Below are positions 49,094 to 60,133 of a stretch of DNA of 64,000 nt, in pieces; the stretch's first letter is position 1, and each line of letters begins with the position of its first letter. The notes under the pieces are model-generated. The model had not been told where the DNA came from. It saw only the letters and a list, made by a program, of their open reading frames with translations, and ran no database searches. The DNA comes from Drosophila miranda (lineage: Eukaryota; Arthropoda; Insecta; Diptera; Drosophilidae): positions 20,256,001 to 20,320,000 of the forward strand of contig NC_046676.1 in the NCBI RefSeq assembly GCF_003369915.1, read 5' to 3'. The position numbers and the translations under genes were made by a program.

Positions 49094-52000
49094 ATGTTCA
49101 AAGGTGTTCCCGCTCTAGCAAGCCAGAATCTTCGCTTCCTGAGGAGCCACACGGAGCAGGCAGCCACCGCTGGCCTGGGCCTGGGCCTGGCGAAACGCTC
49201 AAAGGCATCGTCTGTGGAACTGGCCGCGGCAGATCCGACTGATGTCCACTCTCCTGGGGAGTCGAACCTGCTGAATCGCGTCAAGTTTGGCCATACGGGC
49301 CAGCAGGTGAAGCAGAAAATAACTACTGAGGTGAGTCCGAGGTGTGAGCGAACGGCACAGCTGACCAGAAAATCCAGGGGATGATGCAAGTGTCTCGTCT
49401 CGCACATTTGGGACAGGCCATGAATCGCGTTCCTATTGATTTTTACATGTGATAGCTCGAGTGAATCTGCACCGCACCACAATCAAATCCCAAGAATCCC
49501 CTGGGTGCGCACTTTCCCAGCAGAAAAGCAAACAATTTGCACACATCTGAAAATAGATTTTTGGAAATTCAACAAGAATACAGTACGGTTTGGTTCGCCA
49601 GAAATCGCCCAGATTTATTACGAGCATGCCATGGACTCTGCTCTGGCCTGGAAGTTCTTTCATTACGAAAAGTCTGACAACGTCGTATTCCTGGTAGCCG
49701 GCAATAAAGATAGCGCCCTGTCGCCGGGATTTAGTTTAATTAGATAACCGTGAACCACACACCGCACCGTGATTGGCGCAATCCCTCCGCTAGATAAAAA
49801 GCCCAGCCCATTCACCCGCACTCCCACAGTGATAGCTTTTTGTATCTCTTGGTATCTTATCACATGAGTACCAGACGGTCTGGACAAAAAAATTGTGAAA
49901 TTATCGTGACGATTTTTGTTTAGGCGCTAATCAGGTGCAAATCAAGTGACACACAGAGACTACTGGTCCTTCCTTCCTTCTCGATTCATTCATTCATTCA
50001 GCAACCAGTTCTCTCTCACATGTGGAGCACTAAACAGTTTGGAGTTGTCAACAGAGCAATTAAAATGTCAGACGCCAGACGGCGGGCCGGCCCCAGACGC
50101 TGACCGAGACATTGAAACTGATTGGGAATAATCGTGGTCGCAGGAAATCTGCTCTAAATTATTCTTTCACGCTCGTAATCGAAAATCTTTGGTACACGCC
50201 ACATGAATCACTTATTCCATTCCCCCACAAAATCTGAGCAGGTCAAAATCACGCGAAAGTGTCACCCAAAAATAATTTGAATAAACATGAGCGTAGCATA
50301 GCAACCGAACTTTAGAATATTCGGACTTTAGAATACCTGCTGGTCGGAATTATCTGTTGTACTCTTCGGGCAAAATGATATTGAGAAGCAGCAGGTGCAA
50401 CAACTACATTCACAATGACAGGATAAGACGTGAAACAAATGCCTAAAAAAACTGAGATATATTATACGTTTTCTGGCTGTAAAACCTATACGATTGGGAT
50501 AATTTCCGGTAGATCGGCTTATAAAAGCTAAAGCCAAACCCCTGCCAAATGAGATACAAGTATAAAATATATATAATAAAGATTACTGGGTATACCATAA
50601 ACCATATGACCGCTCACAGTCCCATCGCTAGCCTCTCACGAGCGGACGCCGAAATGGTTTTGTGGTTGTTTCGACGTGTCGTTGCCATGGAAGAAATGAA
50701 CACACACATCGAAACGCACATATTATTTAGAATTTTTCGCGTACGTATGTGTGTATGTATATATTAAATATTCAGCTGACACAACAACAAAGAACCAAGC
50801 CCCTTCACCACTCACATGTGGTTTCTTTTAATGAGAGCAAAGCTTTGGACGAATAATTTCTCAAATTTTCCCAAAATTTCCTCTCTCTTGTTTGTCTCTT
50901 TTGGCGCCTGAGCACTTCCGTGCAAATTATGCGTCAAATACATATGTATTTCGTCAACCGTCAACGAATTTCATATGGAAAGGTGTCAGTCAGGTACATA
51001 CGTCCCACGCTAAGGTGCCGCCGGGCATCCTCATCTGTCTCTGGGTTCTCTGGTTCTGGTTGAAGCACTTGACAAAAACTTGTTTGCAAAATTCTGTATT
51101 ATACTCGTATTTGTTATATTTATATACTGCATTTGCTGTATTTTTTGTTATGGCAGATATTCGTGTTCACATGACTTTCTTTTCGATCAATATGTATTTA
51201 ATAAAATTCACATAGCAAGTGCGAAAACAGCTGAACATCAAGAAACGATTTAGCATGCGAATAATGCTGGAAATACCCTTTTGGGGTTTTGACAGAATCT
51301 GAAAGAATCATCTCTATTGGGACTAGAAAGCATAGCAATGGAAGGTTGATTTAATTTATATTTATATCGAAAAGAAAAAAAATTGGAATCAATTTAATCA
51401 ACGAATTGCCCCTAAGAAGTCGAAGAAGCGGAAGCGTCGTCTGTTTCGCTGATGTCATACGGCTTTTGGGTTGGGTAAGCCAATAGCATTAGTAGGAAGT
51501 ATTTAGTTGCGAATAAAATATTGACCAACATAATTAAAGTGTAGTTAAAGCACTTGGCTAGTAGGCCTGGAACTTTAACTAAACAAATTATCAAATAAAT
51601 TAAATGTAAAGCTGCGAAGTAAGCAGTTAAGGAAATCTATGAGGACGGCAAGGAAATATGCGTATGATATGCTCTAAAGGTGTCCTTGCAAGAAGTTTTA
51701 TTACAATTGCACAAGCAAAGGTACTTGGCATATAATCCGACACTATATAAGGTTCTGGCTTATGAGGTCTTTCCCGTATTCTCTGCCCGACTTAGTAGAG
51801 GAGTACATTAAAAATTGGACCTAAATATGTTTGTACGTGTCGTATAATTCGCAATAGCTAGGAGTACGTGACTCGGGGACATTCCTTTTCCTACCCCGAA
51901 CCGAACCGAAACACACCTAAACCCAAATGAAATGTGAAGTAATATATTGTCTTTTTGGTTTTCAGAAGAAACTGCGCGCTCCGCCGCTTATGAATCTGGT

Positions 52001-55000
52001 GTTTGCCAACCGCAAGCTATCCTTCTACGACCCCAGCTCCGGACGCAACGAGGAGAATGCGAAACTGTAAGTAATCAGCCGCTTCGAGTGCATCACTTGC
52101 CACTTATCACACCACCACACCTGCTACACCTGCCACACTCCACGCCAAAGCACCCTGCCGAATGCATTCACTCAGTAACGGTTAGAATCGCAAAATATTT
52201 GCATCACTCATTCGCACTTGCTCTGCTCTGGTTGCTGGTTGCTGGCTGCTCTGGGCTGCTCTGGGCTGTTGTTCCTTCTCCTACTCCTGTCCATGCCACG
52301 TGGCTCAAATGAGTTGCGTCCACAGACAGTCGGAGCTAGCGATTCTGGGGTACCAGGCCGGATACCACAGCCCCCTAGTCGGTTGCCATTTATAGAACAC
52401 ACTGCAATTTGCATTGCTATTCATAGATGGCCAAATATTGTTTTGAAAACTGCAGCCAAAACAGTTTACAGACTCAATTAGCAGCAAGAGCAAAAGTCCA
52501 AAGAAATGCCCCCTGTTGTGCAATAATATGTTTTGATTGCATTTCGTAATTATTTTGTGGGAATCTCTGCAGGCACGCGTAGGTTCTCGTACTTTTTGGA
52601 GGTGCCTTGCCCTTTGTTTAATGTAGAATATTCGGGGATAGTTACGAGAGCAGAGCTCCGAATCTGGCGCGCTAATTGCCGGCAATCTCGTGCGCATAAA
52701 AATAAATTAACATACGTTTATTAAACGAAGATAAAAATCGAAATTCGCTCAACTCTTTGGCATCCATGTGTATGTATCATATGTATCATGTTGGTGTAGA
52801 CTTTGGCGTTGCCCGAACTATAAAACCATTGCCCGGTCGCCGGTCGCGCTCATTTCGTGAGTGACGGGCCACAAGTTTGTACAGAGAGCAGGAATCGAAT
52901 CGTCGTATCCGAACGGACAACACAGACACACAGATGAGCATGGGCGATCGCAGTTGGAGCCTGTTGCAGTATGCAACGGAGCAGGCGCCAATCCCGATGG
53001 ACGGCTACACCGCCGAGGAGGCGGCCCAGTTCAAGGACGTCATCCGTCAGAGAATAGTGGATGATCTTAAGTCGATGACTGGCGAGGAGCTGATCGAACT
53101 GGTCAAGGAGAACGCCGCCAAAGTGGTGGAGGAAAAGGCAGAGACACAGGCGGCTTCCCCGACTCCCGTTGATGGGGCGAAACGCATCCAGGACGATGCG
53201 GATCTGATCGATGCGGGCATCATAGCCGAAATGGTGGCCGGACTGTGCACCAAGAGCCAAAAGGAGACCTTTGTCAAGGTGATAACGAAGTATATCAGGT
53301 AAATGTGACTCACCTGAGACGTGCCCACCACCAGCACCATCGCCACCGTCATCTTTGGGCCTTATCAGCTAGACGGAGGCGTCTCAAAGGTTCCTCTGCG
53401 TCATGTCCTCTTATCGTTCCGGCGTGCCCATAGACTCGTACCATGCGTGTGTACACACATAGTGGGGCAGACAAACCCTAGAGCCATTATAATGCCATAA
53501 ATGCTATAAAACACACATCTATATGTAGGCAAAAATGTCTATATCTATATCTATACAGATATAGAAAAAGGAGTTAATTAATTTATTTTATTGGCAATAA
53601 CATGATTTAGAAATTAGCACCTCGCTGCTCGCTCGACTCTATGTGGTGTGCCCCCTGCTCTGTTCCAACCTCCTGCTCCCTTGCACCGCCTCTTCATCTA
53701 AGTGCTCTACAGACCCAACAAAAGTCACACATTTCGATAATGTATAAAATGCCGGCGCGATTACAGTTGTTCCCATTAAACTTGCAACAGTTCAGCGCTC
53801 GAGTCAAGGCGAAGCGGGTTCCAGCGATCCACAGATCCACAAAAAGATAGCTACTCTCCAGATACGTAATAACAGGTATACGGCAGCATGGTGAAGAGCA
53901 AGGAAGTGGCTGAAGTGCTCCAGGAGCTGAAGCGCCAGAGCGAGGACGGGGAGGCCAGCAAGGAGCGCGAGGAGACGTACAGGCGTGGCAAAGAGCAGGA
54001 AACCACAGAGACGGCGGCCATCATCGAAGAGATTATCGAGGGCATCTCCCTGCAGAATCGTCGCGGCACAATTGTCCGTACAATTTCCGCCATAATAAGG
54101 TAAAAATAGAGGCGGCACCGAGGACAGAGCCAGGGCCAGAACAAGAGCACGAGCAGGGACGCGAAAGGTTGTAATTTATGTACATAGTTGTCGAGTGGAT
54201 CATAAAAATAGATTGTGCAAGCAAAAACACACACCCCACCCACCAATCTCCAACACACCCCCTGACACGAACAATCGAAAATTGCGTTGATTGACGCTCA
54301 TTACAAACATATGGAAATCTATTCTATCTGTATCTCTATAACGATTACACTCTGATCATCCTGTTTCATTTTTTTAGCAATCAGCGACGCCACTATTCGA
54401 TGCGGCCGTGAGTAATCAAGTTTATTGCGCTCCTCCTCCTCCTTCCCCTCCTCCTTCACTCTAGTATTTGACTTAGATTTGGCTCCATCCCATCCCGTGC
54501 GATCCTCCCAGTCAAAGCCCTGACCCCGACGCTCGCTCAATCAAGCGCAACTCGCCCAAATTGAAGTTGATTGAAAGTCTGCAGAAAATATTAATTTCCA
54601 TGAATTGATAGTTCCAAAAATTTATCAATTACCCATGACAAAAACATTGGCAAAAATCTATAAATACTCCCTACTGGATTCGTGCAGTTTTCGACCAGAC
54701 CAGCACGTTGCTGCAATGGATGTCTGTCTGTGGGAAAATTAGCACCTGGCTTCCAGCGCCACAGCAGATTGAATACCTGCTCCCATGCCTTAATGGTAGA
54801 GATTGAATCTGATGTTGTCCCTAAACGCAGACTCGTAGGGTATATGCATCGGTTTGTCTGTGTCTAGGAATACCCCAGAACCCAGTGATTTTTAATCGAA
54901 TCCAAAGTATTGGGTATCTTAAAGTCGGATTCCTCGACTATAGTCATCTTTTCGGTTTTTTTTTGTGCTGGAATTTTACTTTGCTTTTCGACATACGCAT

Positions 55001-57171
55001 GCTAAAAGTCAGAGATCCGTGGTCGCCCGTGTGTGGGGAGGGTTCGAACCTCAATTAGCAGGTGCCCTAAAATTCAATTGCTTTGTGGTTTGCACAGCTT
55101 GGCGGGGGAAACCATTCCGCTAATTGTCTAACTGTTAACCGACTCTGTCCTCTCTCCATCCCCACAGCCATCGGGAGCAGGAGCAGCGCAATGCCGAGGA
55201 TGTGCTGTTCGATATGTTTGCCAGCGAGGAGACCGGCCTGATCTCGATGGGCAAGTTCCTGAACGGACTGAAGACCACCGGCATCAGGCGGAATGATCCA
55301 CGGGTGCGCGAGCTGATGGACAACCTCAAGAAGGTACACAAGCTGAACAACTACGAGACGGGATCCTCGGCCGAGACGCAGCACCTTAACCGGGAGACCT
55401 TTAAGGCGTAAGTAGATTCACAGTGCCCTTGAAGGAGCTCTCGAGAACTGATCCACTGACTAATCTTTGTTGTCCGCAGCGTGGTGGCTCCCAATATCGT
55501 ACTGATTGCGAAGGCATTCCGACAGCAGTTCATCATCCCCGACTTCTCGAGCTTCATCAAGGACATCGAGGAGATCTACTGTCGCTGCAAGACCAACACC
55601 CTGGGCAAAATCGCTGACTACATTCCGCAGCTGACTCGCTACTGTCCCGAATCGTGGGGCGTGAGCATCTGCACCGTCGACGGACAGCGCTTCTCCATCG
55701 GCGATGTGGAGGAACCGTTCACATTGCAAAGTTGCAGTAAACCGCTTACCTATGCCATCGCCCTGGAGAAGCTCGGTCCGAAGGTGGTGCACTCTTACGT
55801 GGGACAGGAGCCCAGCGGCAGGAACTTTAATGAGCTGGTCTTGGACCAGAACAGTAAGTGGCACTCCTTGTGGAGAACGCTCTCAAGCTAAACTAATTGT
55901 TTCCATCTACAGAGAAGCCACACAATCCCATGATCAATGCCGGTGCCATCCTTACCTGCTCCCTAATGAACGCACTGGTCAAGCCTGACATGACCTCGGC
56001 CGAGATCTTCGACTACACCATGTCCTGGTTCAAGCGCTTGTCCGGCGGAGAGTACATCGGCTTCAACAATGCCGTGTTCCTCTCGGAGCGAGAGGCTGCT
56101 GACCGCAACTATGCCCTCGGCTTCTATATGCGGGAGAACAAGTGCTTCCCCAAGCGGACCAACCTGAAGGAGGTGATGGACTACTATTTCCAGTGCTGCG
56201 CCATGGAGACCAACTGCGAGGCGATGTCCGTGATTGCAGCCAGCATGGCCAACGGCGGCATCTGCCCCACCACCGAGGAGAAGGTTTTCCGGCCAGAGGT
56301 CATCCGCGATGTGCTTTCGATCATGCACTCCTGCGGCACGTACGACTACTCGGGCCAGTTTGCCTTCAAGGTGGGCCTGCCGGCCAAGTCTGGCGTCAGC
56401 GGTGGCATGATGCTGGTCATACCCAACGTAATGGGCATCTTCGCCTGGTCGCCGCCACTCGACGACTTGGGAAACACAGTGCGGGGCGTGCAGTTCTGCG
56501 AGGAGCTGGTCAACATGTTCAACTTCCATCGCTACGACAACCTGAAGCATCTGTCCAACAAGAAGGATCCGCGCAAGCACCGCTACGAGACCAAGGGCCT
56601 GTCCATTGTCAACCTACTCTTTTCGGCGGCCAGCGGCGATGTAACGGCTCTGCGCCGGCACCGACTGTCCGGCATGGACATCACCCTGGCAGACTACGAC
56701 GGACGCACCGCCCTGCACTTAGCCTCCTCGGAGGGCCACCTGGAGTGCGTCAAGTTCCTGCTGGAGCAGTGCCACGTGCCGCACAACCCCAAGGATCGGT
56801 GGGGCAACCTGCCCGTCGATGAGGCCGAGAACTTTGGCCACTCGGACGTGGTCGAGTACCTCAAGTCCTGGGCCGAGAAGACTGTTGCAGCCCCAGAGTG
56901 CACACCGGAGGCGGTGACCACCAAAACCGAGGCGGATGAGGTCAGTTCAGTTCAAAGAGTGACGGCAGCGATGCCCCCGAAGCCAACTCAAGATATAACC
57001 ACTTGCAATCAAACATTTCAGGAACTGTGCAGCACCAGCGATCTCGATCGCAGTCCCAACACCAGCCCAATTCCCACAGAGTCTGGATCGGGCCTCTCCA
57101 GCCCGGCGCCCTCGGAGACGGGCAGTACAGTGAGCATCGCCAGCGATGACAAGACCAAGCCGGGTCTCTAG
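49094..57171 (+). CDS. Gls: Glutaminase (kidney/liver type), mitochondrial-leader isoform
   Basis: Exons 49094-49330, 51966-52066, 55168-55407, 55480-55853 and 55913-57171 keep one frame and give 736 aa. The enzyme hydrolyses glutamine to glutamate and ammonia. The N-terminus (MFKGVPALASQNLRFLRSHT) is basic and Ser/Leu-rich, a plausible mitochondrial presequence. The next exon gives KKLRAPPLMNLVFANRKLS. The first shared exon (EDVLFDMFASEETGLISMGK) is the EF-hand-like helical N-domain. The catalytic beta-lactamase-like fold has FTLQSCSKPLTYAI (Ser-x-x-Lys nucleophile pair), KPHNPMINAGAI, LSEREAADRNYALGFY, GTYDYSGQFAF and GLPAKSGVSGG, all at the positions known from human GLS. C-terminal ankyrin repeats follow (YDGRTALHLASSEGHLECVK and FGHSDVVEYL). 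Two other first exons, a microexon and an optional intron are listed separately. Confidence 0.95.
49331..51965 (+). other. Intron 1 of Gls (mitochondrial form)
   Basis: 2.6 kb without a supported exon. It is AT-rich. The short frames here, such as 50892-51215 (+), have no splice support. Confidence 0.6.
52819..52855 (+). promoter_or_regulatory. TATA/initiator promoter of the second Gls first exon
   Basis: TATAAAA at 52819-52825 and the initiator TCATTT at 52850-52855 place the start A at 52852, 33 bp from the TATA start, an ideal distance. The ATG follows at 52934. Confidence 0.75.
52934..53298 (+). CDS. Gls: Alternative first coding exon B of Gls (probably cytosolic form)
   Basis: The exon runs from ATG 52934 (MSMGDRSWSLLQYATEQAP) to TATATCAG followed by the donor GTAAAT. 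It has 121 codons plus two bases (AG), which join the C of the shared exon at 55168 to give Ser. Joined to the shared exons this encodes 745 aa. The N-terminus is acidic (EELIELVKENAAKVVEEK) with no presequence, so the product should stay in the cytosol. The last 28 residues (GIIAEMVAGLCTKSQKETFV onward) resemble the end of exon C. A TATA promoter directly upstream suggests regulated, tissue-specific use. Confidence 0.8.
53743..53749 (+). promoter_or_regulatory. Possible TATA box of the third Gls first exon
   Basis: TATAAAA lies 145 bp before the ATG at 53888. A start site near 53775 (CCCATT) would fit the spacing, but the initiator is weak. Confidence 0.4.
53888..54099 (+). CDS. Gls: Alternative first coding exon C of Gls (probably cytosolic form)
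   Basis: ATG 53888 opens MVKSKEVAEVLQELKRQSED. The exon ends CCATAATAAG followed by GTAAAA, with 70 codons plus two bases (AG), the same exit phase as exon B. Joined to the shared exons it gives 694 aa. The N-terminal half is a highly charged helix (KEREETYRRGKEQETTE). The end, AIIEEIIEGISLQNRRGTIV onward, aligns with the end of exon B without gaps over 28 positions. No mitochondrial presequence is seen. Confidence 0.75.
54378..54407 (+). other. Gls: Candidate 30-nt in-frame microexon of Gls
   Basis: A pyrimidine-rich acceptor (TGTTTCATTTTTTTAG) and a strong donor (GTGAGTAA) bracket exactly 30 nt. Entered in phase 2, as every Gls upstream exon leaves it, and exited in phase 2, it would add ten residues, giving SNQRRHYSMRP before HREQ. 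RRHYS resembles a basophilic kinase site. Splice sites, phase and length all agree. Use in vivo is not shown by the sequence. Confidence 0.55.
56941..57021 (+). other. Gls: Optional 81-nt in-frame intron (exitron-like) in the last Gls exon
   Basis: A donor GTCAGT follows GATGAG at 56940. An acceptor ACATTTCAG ends at 57021. The 81 nt contain no stop in frame. Kept, it encodes VSSVQRVTAAMPPKPTQDI and eight more residues. Removed, it joins EADE to ELCSTSDLD. Both forms keep the tail. The codon choice in the insert is less GC-rich than on either side, which favours intron origin. Confidence 0.55.
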
Positions 57172-57356
57172 GCAGCCAGAGATCGTCCGGTGCCCACCGG
57201 ATACCCGTAGAATCTCTCCTTCGCTCTCGATTGCCTGTGTCTAAATTATTCGCACAACCATTTAGTTTTTACGAAGACTTAGCTTAGAGCCCTAGAGCTC
57301 CCGTATCAGCTCGCCCGCCAGTCGAAGAGGGGCGCTGATCGCCTACTTTAATTGTT

Positions 57357-57362
57357 AATAAA
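57357..57362 (+). terminator. Poly(A) signal AATAAA of Gls (proximal)
   Basis: AATAAA lies 186 bp past the Gls stop codon. The AT-rich region that follows may hold more distal sites. Confidence 0.6.
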
Positions 57363-57963
57363 CCAAACATCCCACTAGAGATCCCCATGCAATGCTTCCT
57401 AGCAGACCCACTTTGGCTCCCTCGATCAGGATCGGGTGCTTTAGCGGCATTTGTACTTACAGTCATAGTGTACTTAGGTAGCCACACACATCTATTCCAG
57501 AATATCCATCTGAAACAATGACAATAACAAATATTTATATATTTACTAACCGATGTCGGGGTCTGCGACCTTGTATTACCGTACGCTATAGTCAATTGAT
57601 GTTTCTAAGTGTGTTGTTTGCATATTTATGTATTATTCTGTTCTGATAAATCAAGCTTACAAATACAATTTGAACATATAGTTATAGTTCACAAAACAGA
57701 CATCTTAATATAATATATTTTCTCTATTCTTTCCACATGTCACTCGATTTATACATACATCAATCTTTACATCCTACATCCTATCTATGTACATGCGAGT
57801 ACGAGTATGTATATTCTACATTACATTCGTTTGCTTTGCAGCGAAAGATACGAAAGTACACGAAGCTGAGCCATTCGGCTGTTGGGGGCTCCATATGACT
57901 CCCTTCCCTCCCCCACCCTCCCCACCATCTAGCTACCGGCCAATTCCAATTTTCGATTCGAAT

Positions 57964-57997
57964 TCAGTTCGTTCACAGCATTCGTCGAGCACGGACC
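57964..57997 (+). promoter_or_regulatory. Initiator plus DPE core promoter of the next gene
   Basis: TCAGTT at 57964-57969 is a perfect initiator (A at 57966). GGACC at 57993-57997 sits at exactly +28 to +32 and fits the DPE consensus RGWYV. No TATA box lies upstream. The correct spacing makes this a good TATA-less promoter. Confidence 0.65.
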
Positions 57998-58099
57998 TGG
58001 GAGAGTGCGTGCGTTTGTGTGTCTTGACTGCTTGTTTCTGTTTTTTTTTGGAGTTTCCATCACGGATTCATCAGTAACGCCGCCATCGCCGCCGGTCCG
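57966..58099 (+). other. Candidate non-coding first exon of the next gene
   Basis: It runs from the initiator at 57966 to a donor GTAATG after GCCGGTCCG. It could splice to the strong acceptor CTCCTCGCAG at 59964. No start codon with an open frame crosses the donor. Confidence 0.45.
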
Positions 58100-58467
58100 G
58101 TAATGTGCATCTGCGTTTCGTTCGCTCGTCTCTGTGCAGATGAATTAATTGCTGAAAATATTTAGAGGCAAATATTCATTGGAGCGACCACAAATCCAAT
58201 TACACTTAACCATATTCATATTCATATTCATTATTCGTGGAGTGTTTTTGTGTATAATTACTTAATTGAGCATCGCGTTAAACAGATCCCAGAAAGAGAA
58301 AAGGATTTCCACTCCACAAGCCATTATATCTTGGGGTAGGTTGTGTCTTGGCCCGGCATAGAGTGACAACAGCAACAAAAACAAAAGCAGCAGCAGCGGT
58401 TGCTGGCAGTGGCAGTGGCAGCATCGTCTATAGATGCTCCACTTCCGGTTCCGCCTGTCTACTATGA

Positions 58468-58503
<36 letters not shown>

Positions 58504-59964
58504 GGGTTTTCGAATGGAAGTGAATAAGCCACCGAATTCTACAGAACCAAATCGGATTATTCATTTTGTTGCCACAAAAAGGATGTCTATTGTGGCTGCA
58601 TTTTCCACTTTCTATCCTCTATCTCTTTTTTTTCTCTCGTCAGAGAATGCCCCCAAAATTGACAAACTCGGCACATTTTGGTGCATATCCGGGGCATTCC
58701 ACATTCGGGGATTGTTCTTTTGTGAGTGGATTTTTGGCCGCCCGTCTTGTTTGTTTGTTTCCCTCACATCGAGGCAGAAACAGAGGCAGGGGCAGATACG
58801 GGCAGCTATGGAATTGCATAATGTCCAGTTTCCTCTTCAGAACGCAGCTCAAGCGATATCATCGAAATGGGAATGAGAAAGAGAATTGGGTCTCCAGAAG
58901 TGCAGGTCTCTGAAAATTGAACTCATTTACAAAGAGGGAGACAGAGTCGCACTCTAATCGGGGAGCCAATCAAACCAAATGGAGCACTCACACAGCACCC
59001 CCGCAGCTATTCTCCTGACAATAATTGTCAGACCATATCTGCTAATAATAGTGCGAGACACAAATCGGCAAGGAATGCAAATAACTTTGCATGGGGTGGG
59101 GATTGGGGCTGGGGTTGGGGTGGGAGTGGGTCAGTCGATTCAATCAGTCCATCCGTGGGAAATGGACACATGTCGGGGGACATTGTAATGCAAACAAGTC
59201 AAAGGAATCCAGTGGAGGGCGGTGGTTAAAGGAAGTTGGCTTCGGCATCAACATTTGCTATTCATTCATGTGTCCATCAAGTGTCTACCCATTAGGTTCA
59301 ATGAACTGCCAAGAAGTAGATCGTCCAGTAATCATTGATTGGGGGAGTAGAGGGAGTGGGCCACACTCGATGAGGACCACCGGAAATTGGCGCTCTCCGT
59401 AGAACCCAATCGGACGTGTGATGAGCCAATTTCAGACACAGCAGCAGAACACCAGAACAGCCAAAGAACAGCCAGAACTGAAACCAAGTCAAGTGCATTG
59501 CCCTGCTGCTCTGGCCGGGGCTCAGCTCCTGTTGACGCTGCACTTTTGCCACCTTACGCGGCGTGAGTGGAGTGGCCAAAAATAAAAACCAATTCCCGGC
59601 CTCAGCATGAATGTTGTGCATGGCTGGCTGGGAGGAGGGGCCTGCTCATTATGCACCATTCCAATTGTGGCCAAGGAATGGGGGGGGAGTGGGGAGCAGA
59701 GTTCGCACCAAAAGCCCATTCATACGTAATGAAAACTGGCATCTGGCGGCGCCGCAATTCATCGCCAGATTGTGGCGGTAGGGAAATGCGGAAGAGTTCT
59801 CCTTGCTGCACGGGCAGGCACAGCCCCAGCCACAGACACAGATGGGTGGGAGGATGCGGATATAGCTGTGCTGCAGTTTGCTTGTTGTTCTCTCTATAAA
59901 TATACCGCACATGAAACATATTTACTCGTATAAAACCACACACATATCTCTCAACTCCTCGCAG
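58100..59964 (+). other. Probable intron of the next gene
   Basis: No exon is seen. It includes (TG)15 at 58471-58500 and GGGGTTGGGG-type G-rich tracts near 59095-59130. Confidence 0.4.
58471..58500. repeat. Dinucleotide microsatellite (TG)15
   Basis: Fifteen perfect TG units. Confidence 0.95.
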
Positions 59965-60011
59965 CCAGAACAGTAACAGGAACAGAAACCATCAAAATTG
60001 ATTGCTTTAAC

Positions 60012-60133
60012 ATGGACACGAATTCGGTGAGTCCCCTGCCACCGCTGGAGGCACCATTGGCCGTGTTGGACAGCGAGAAGACACCGCCGGGAACCCCGAA
60101 CGGCATTGAGATGCCTCCACCGCCAGACGAGAA
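60012..60133 (+). CDS. First coding exon (form 1) of the next gene, partial
   Basis: Acceptor CTCCTCGCAG ends at 59964. The ATG at 60012 opens MDTNSVSPLPPLEAPLAVLD and the exon ends with GACGAGAA followed by the donor GTAAGT (40 codons plus two bases). The peptide is Pro/Glu-rich (EKTPPGTPNGIEMPPPPDE) and looks like a disordered cytosolic N-terminus with possible proline-directed phosphosites (TPPGTP). The rest of the gene lies to the right of the window. In D. melanogaster I recall nemy (a cytochrome b561) next to glutaminase, so this could be its start. That is inference from order only. Confidence 0.65.

Noticed and set aside
55038-55056. GGTTCGAACC resembling a tRNA B box
   Set aside because: No A box at the right distance and no cloverleaf can be drawn.
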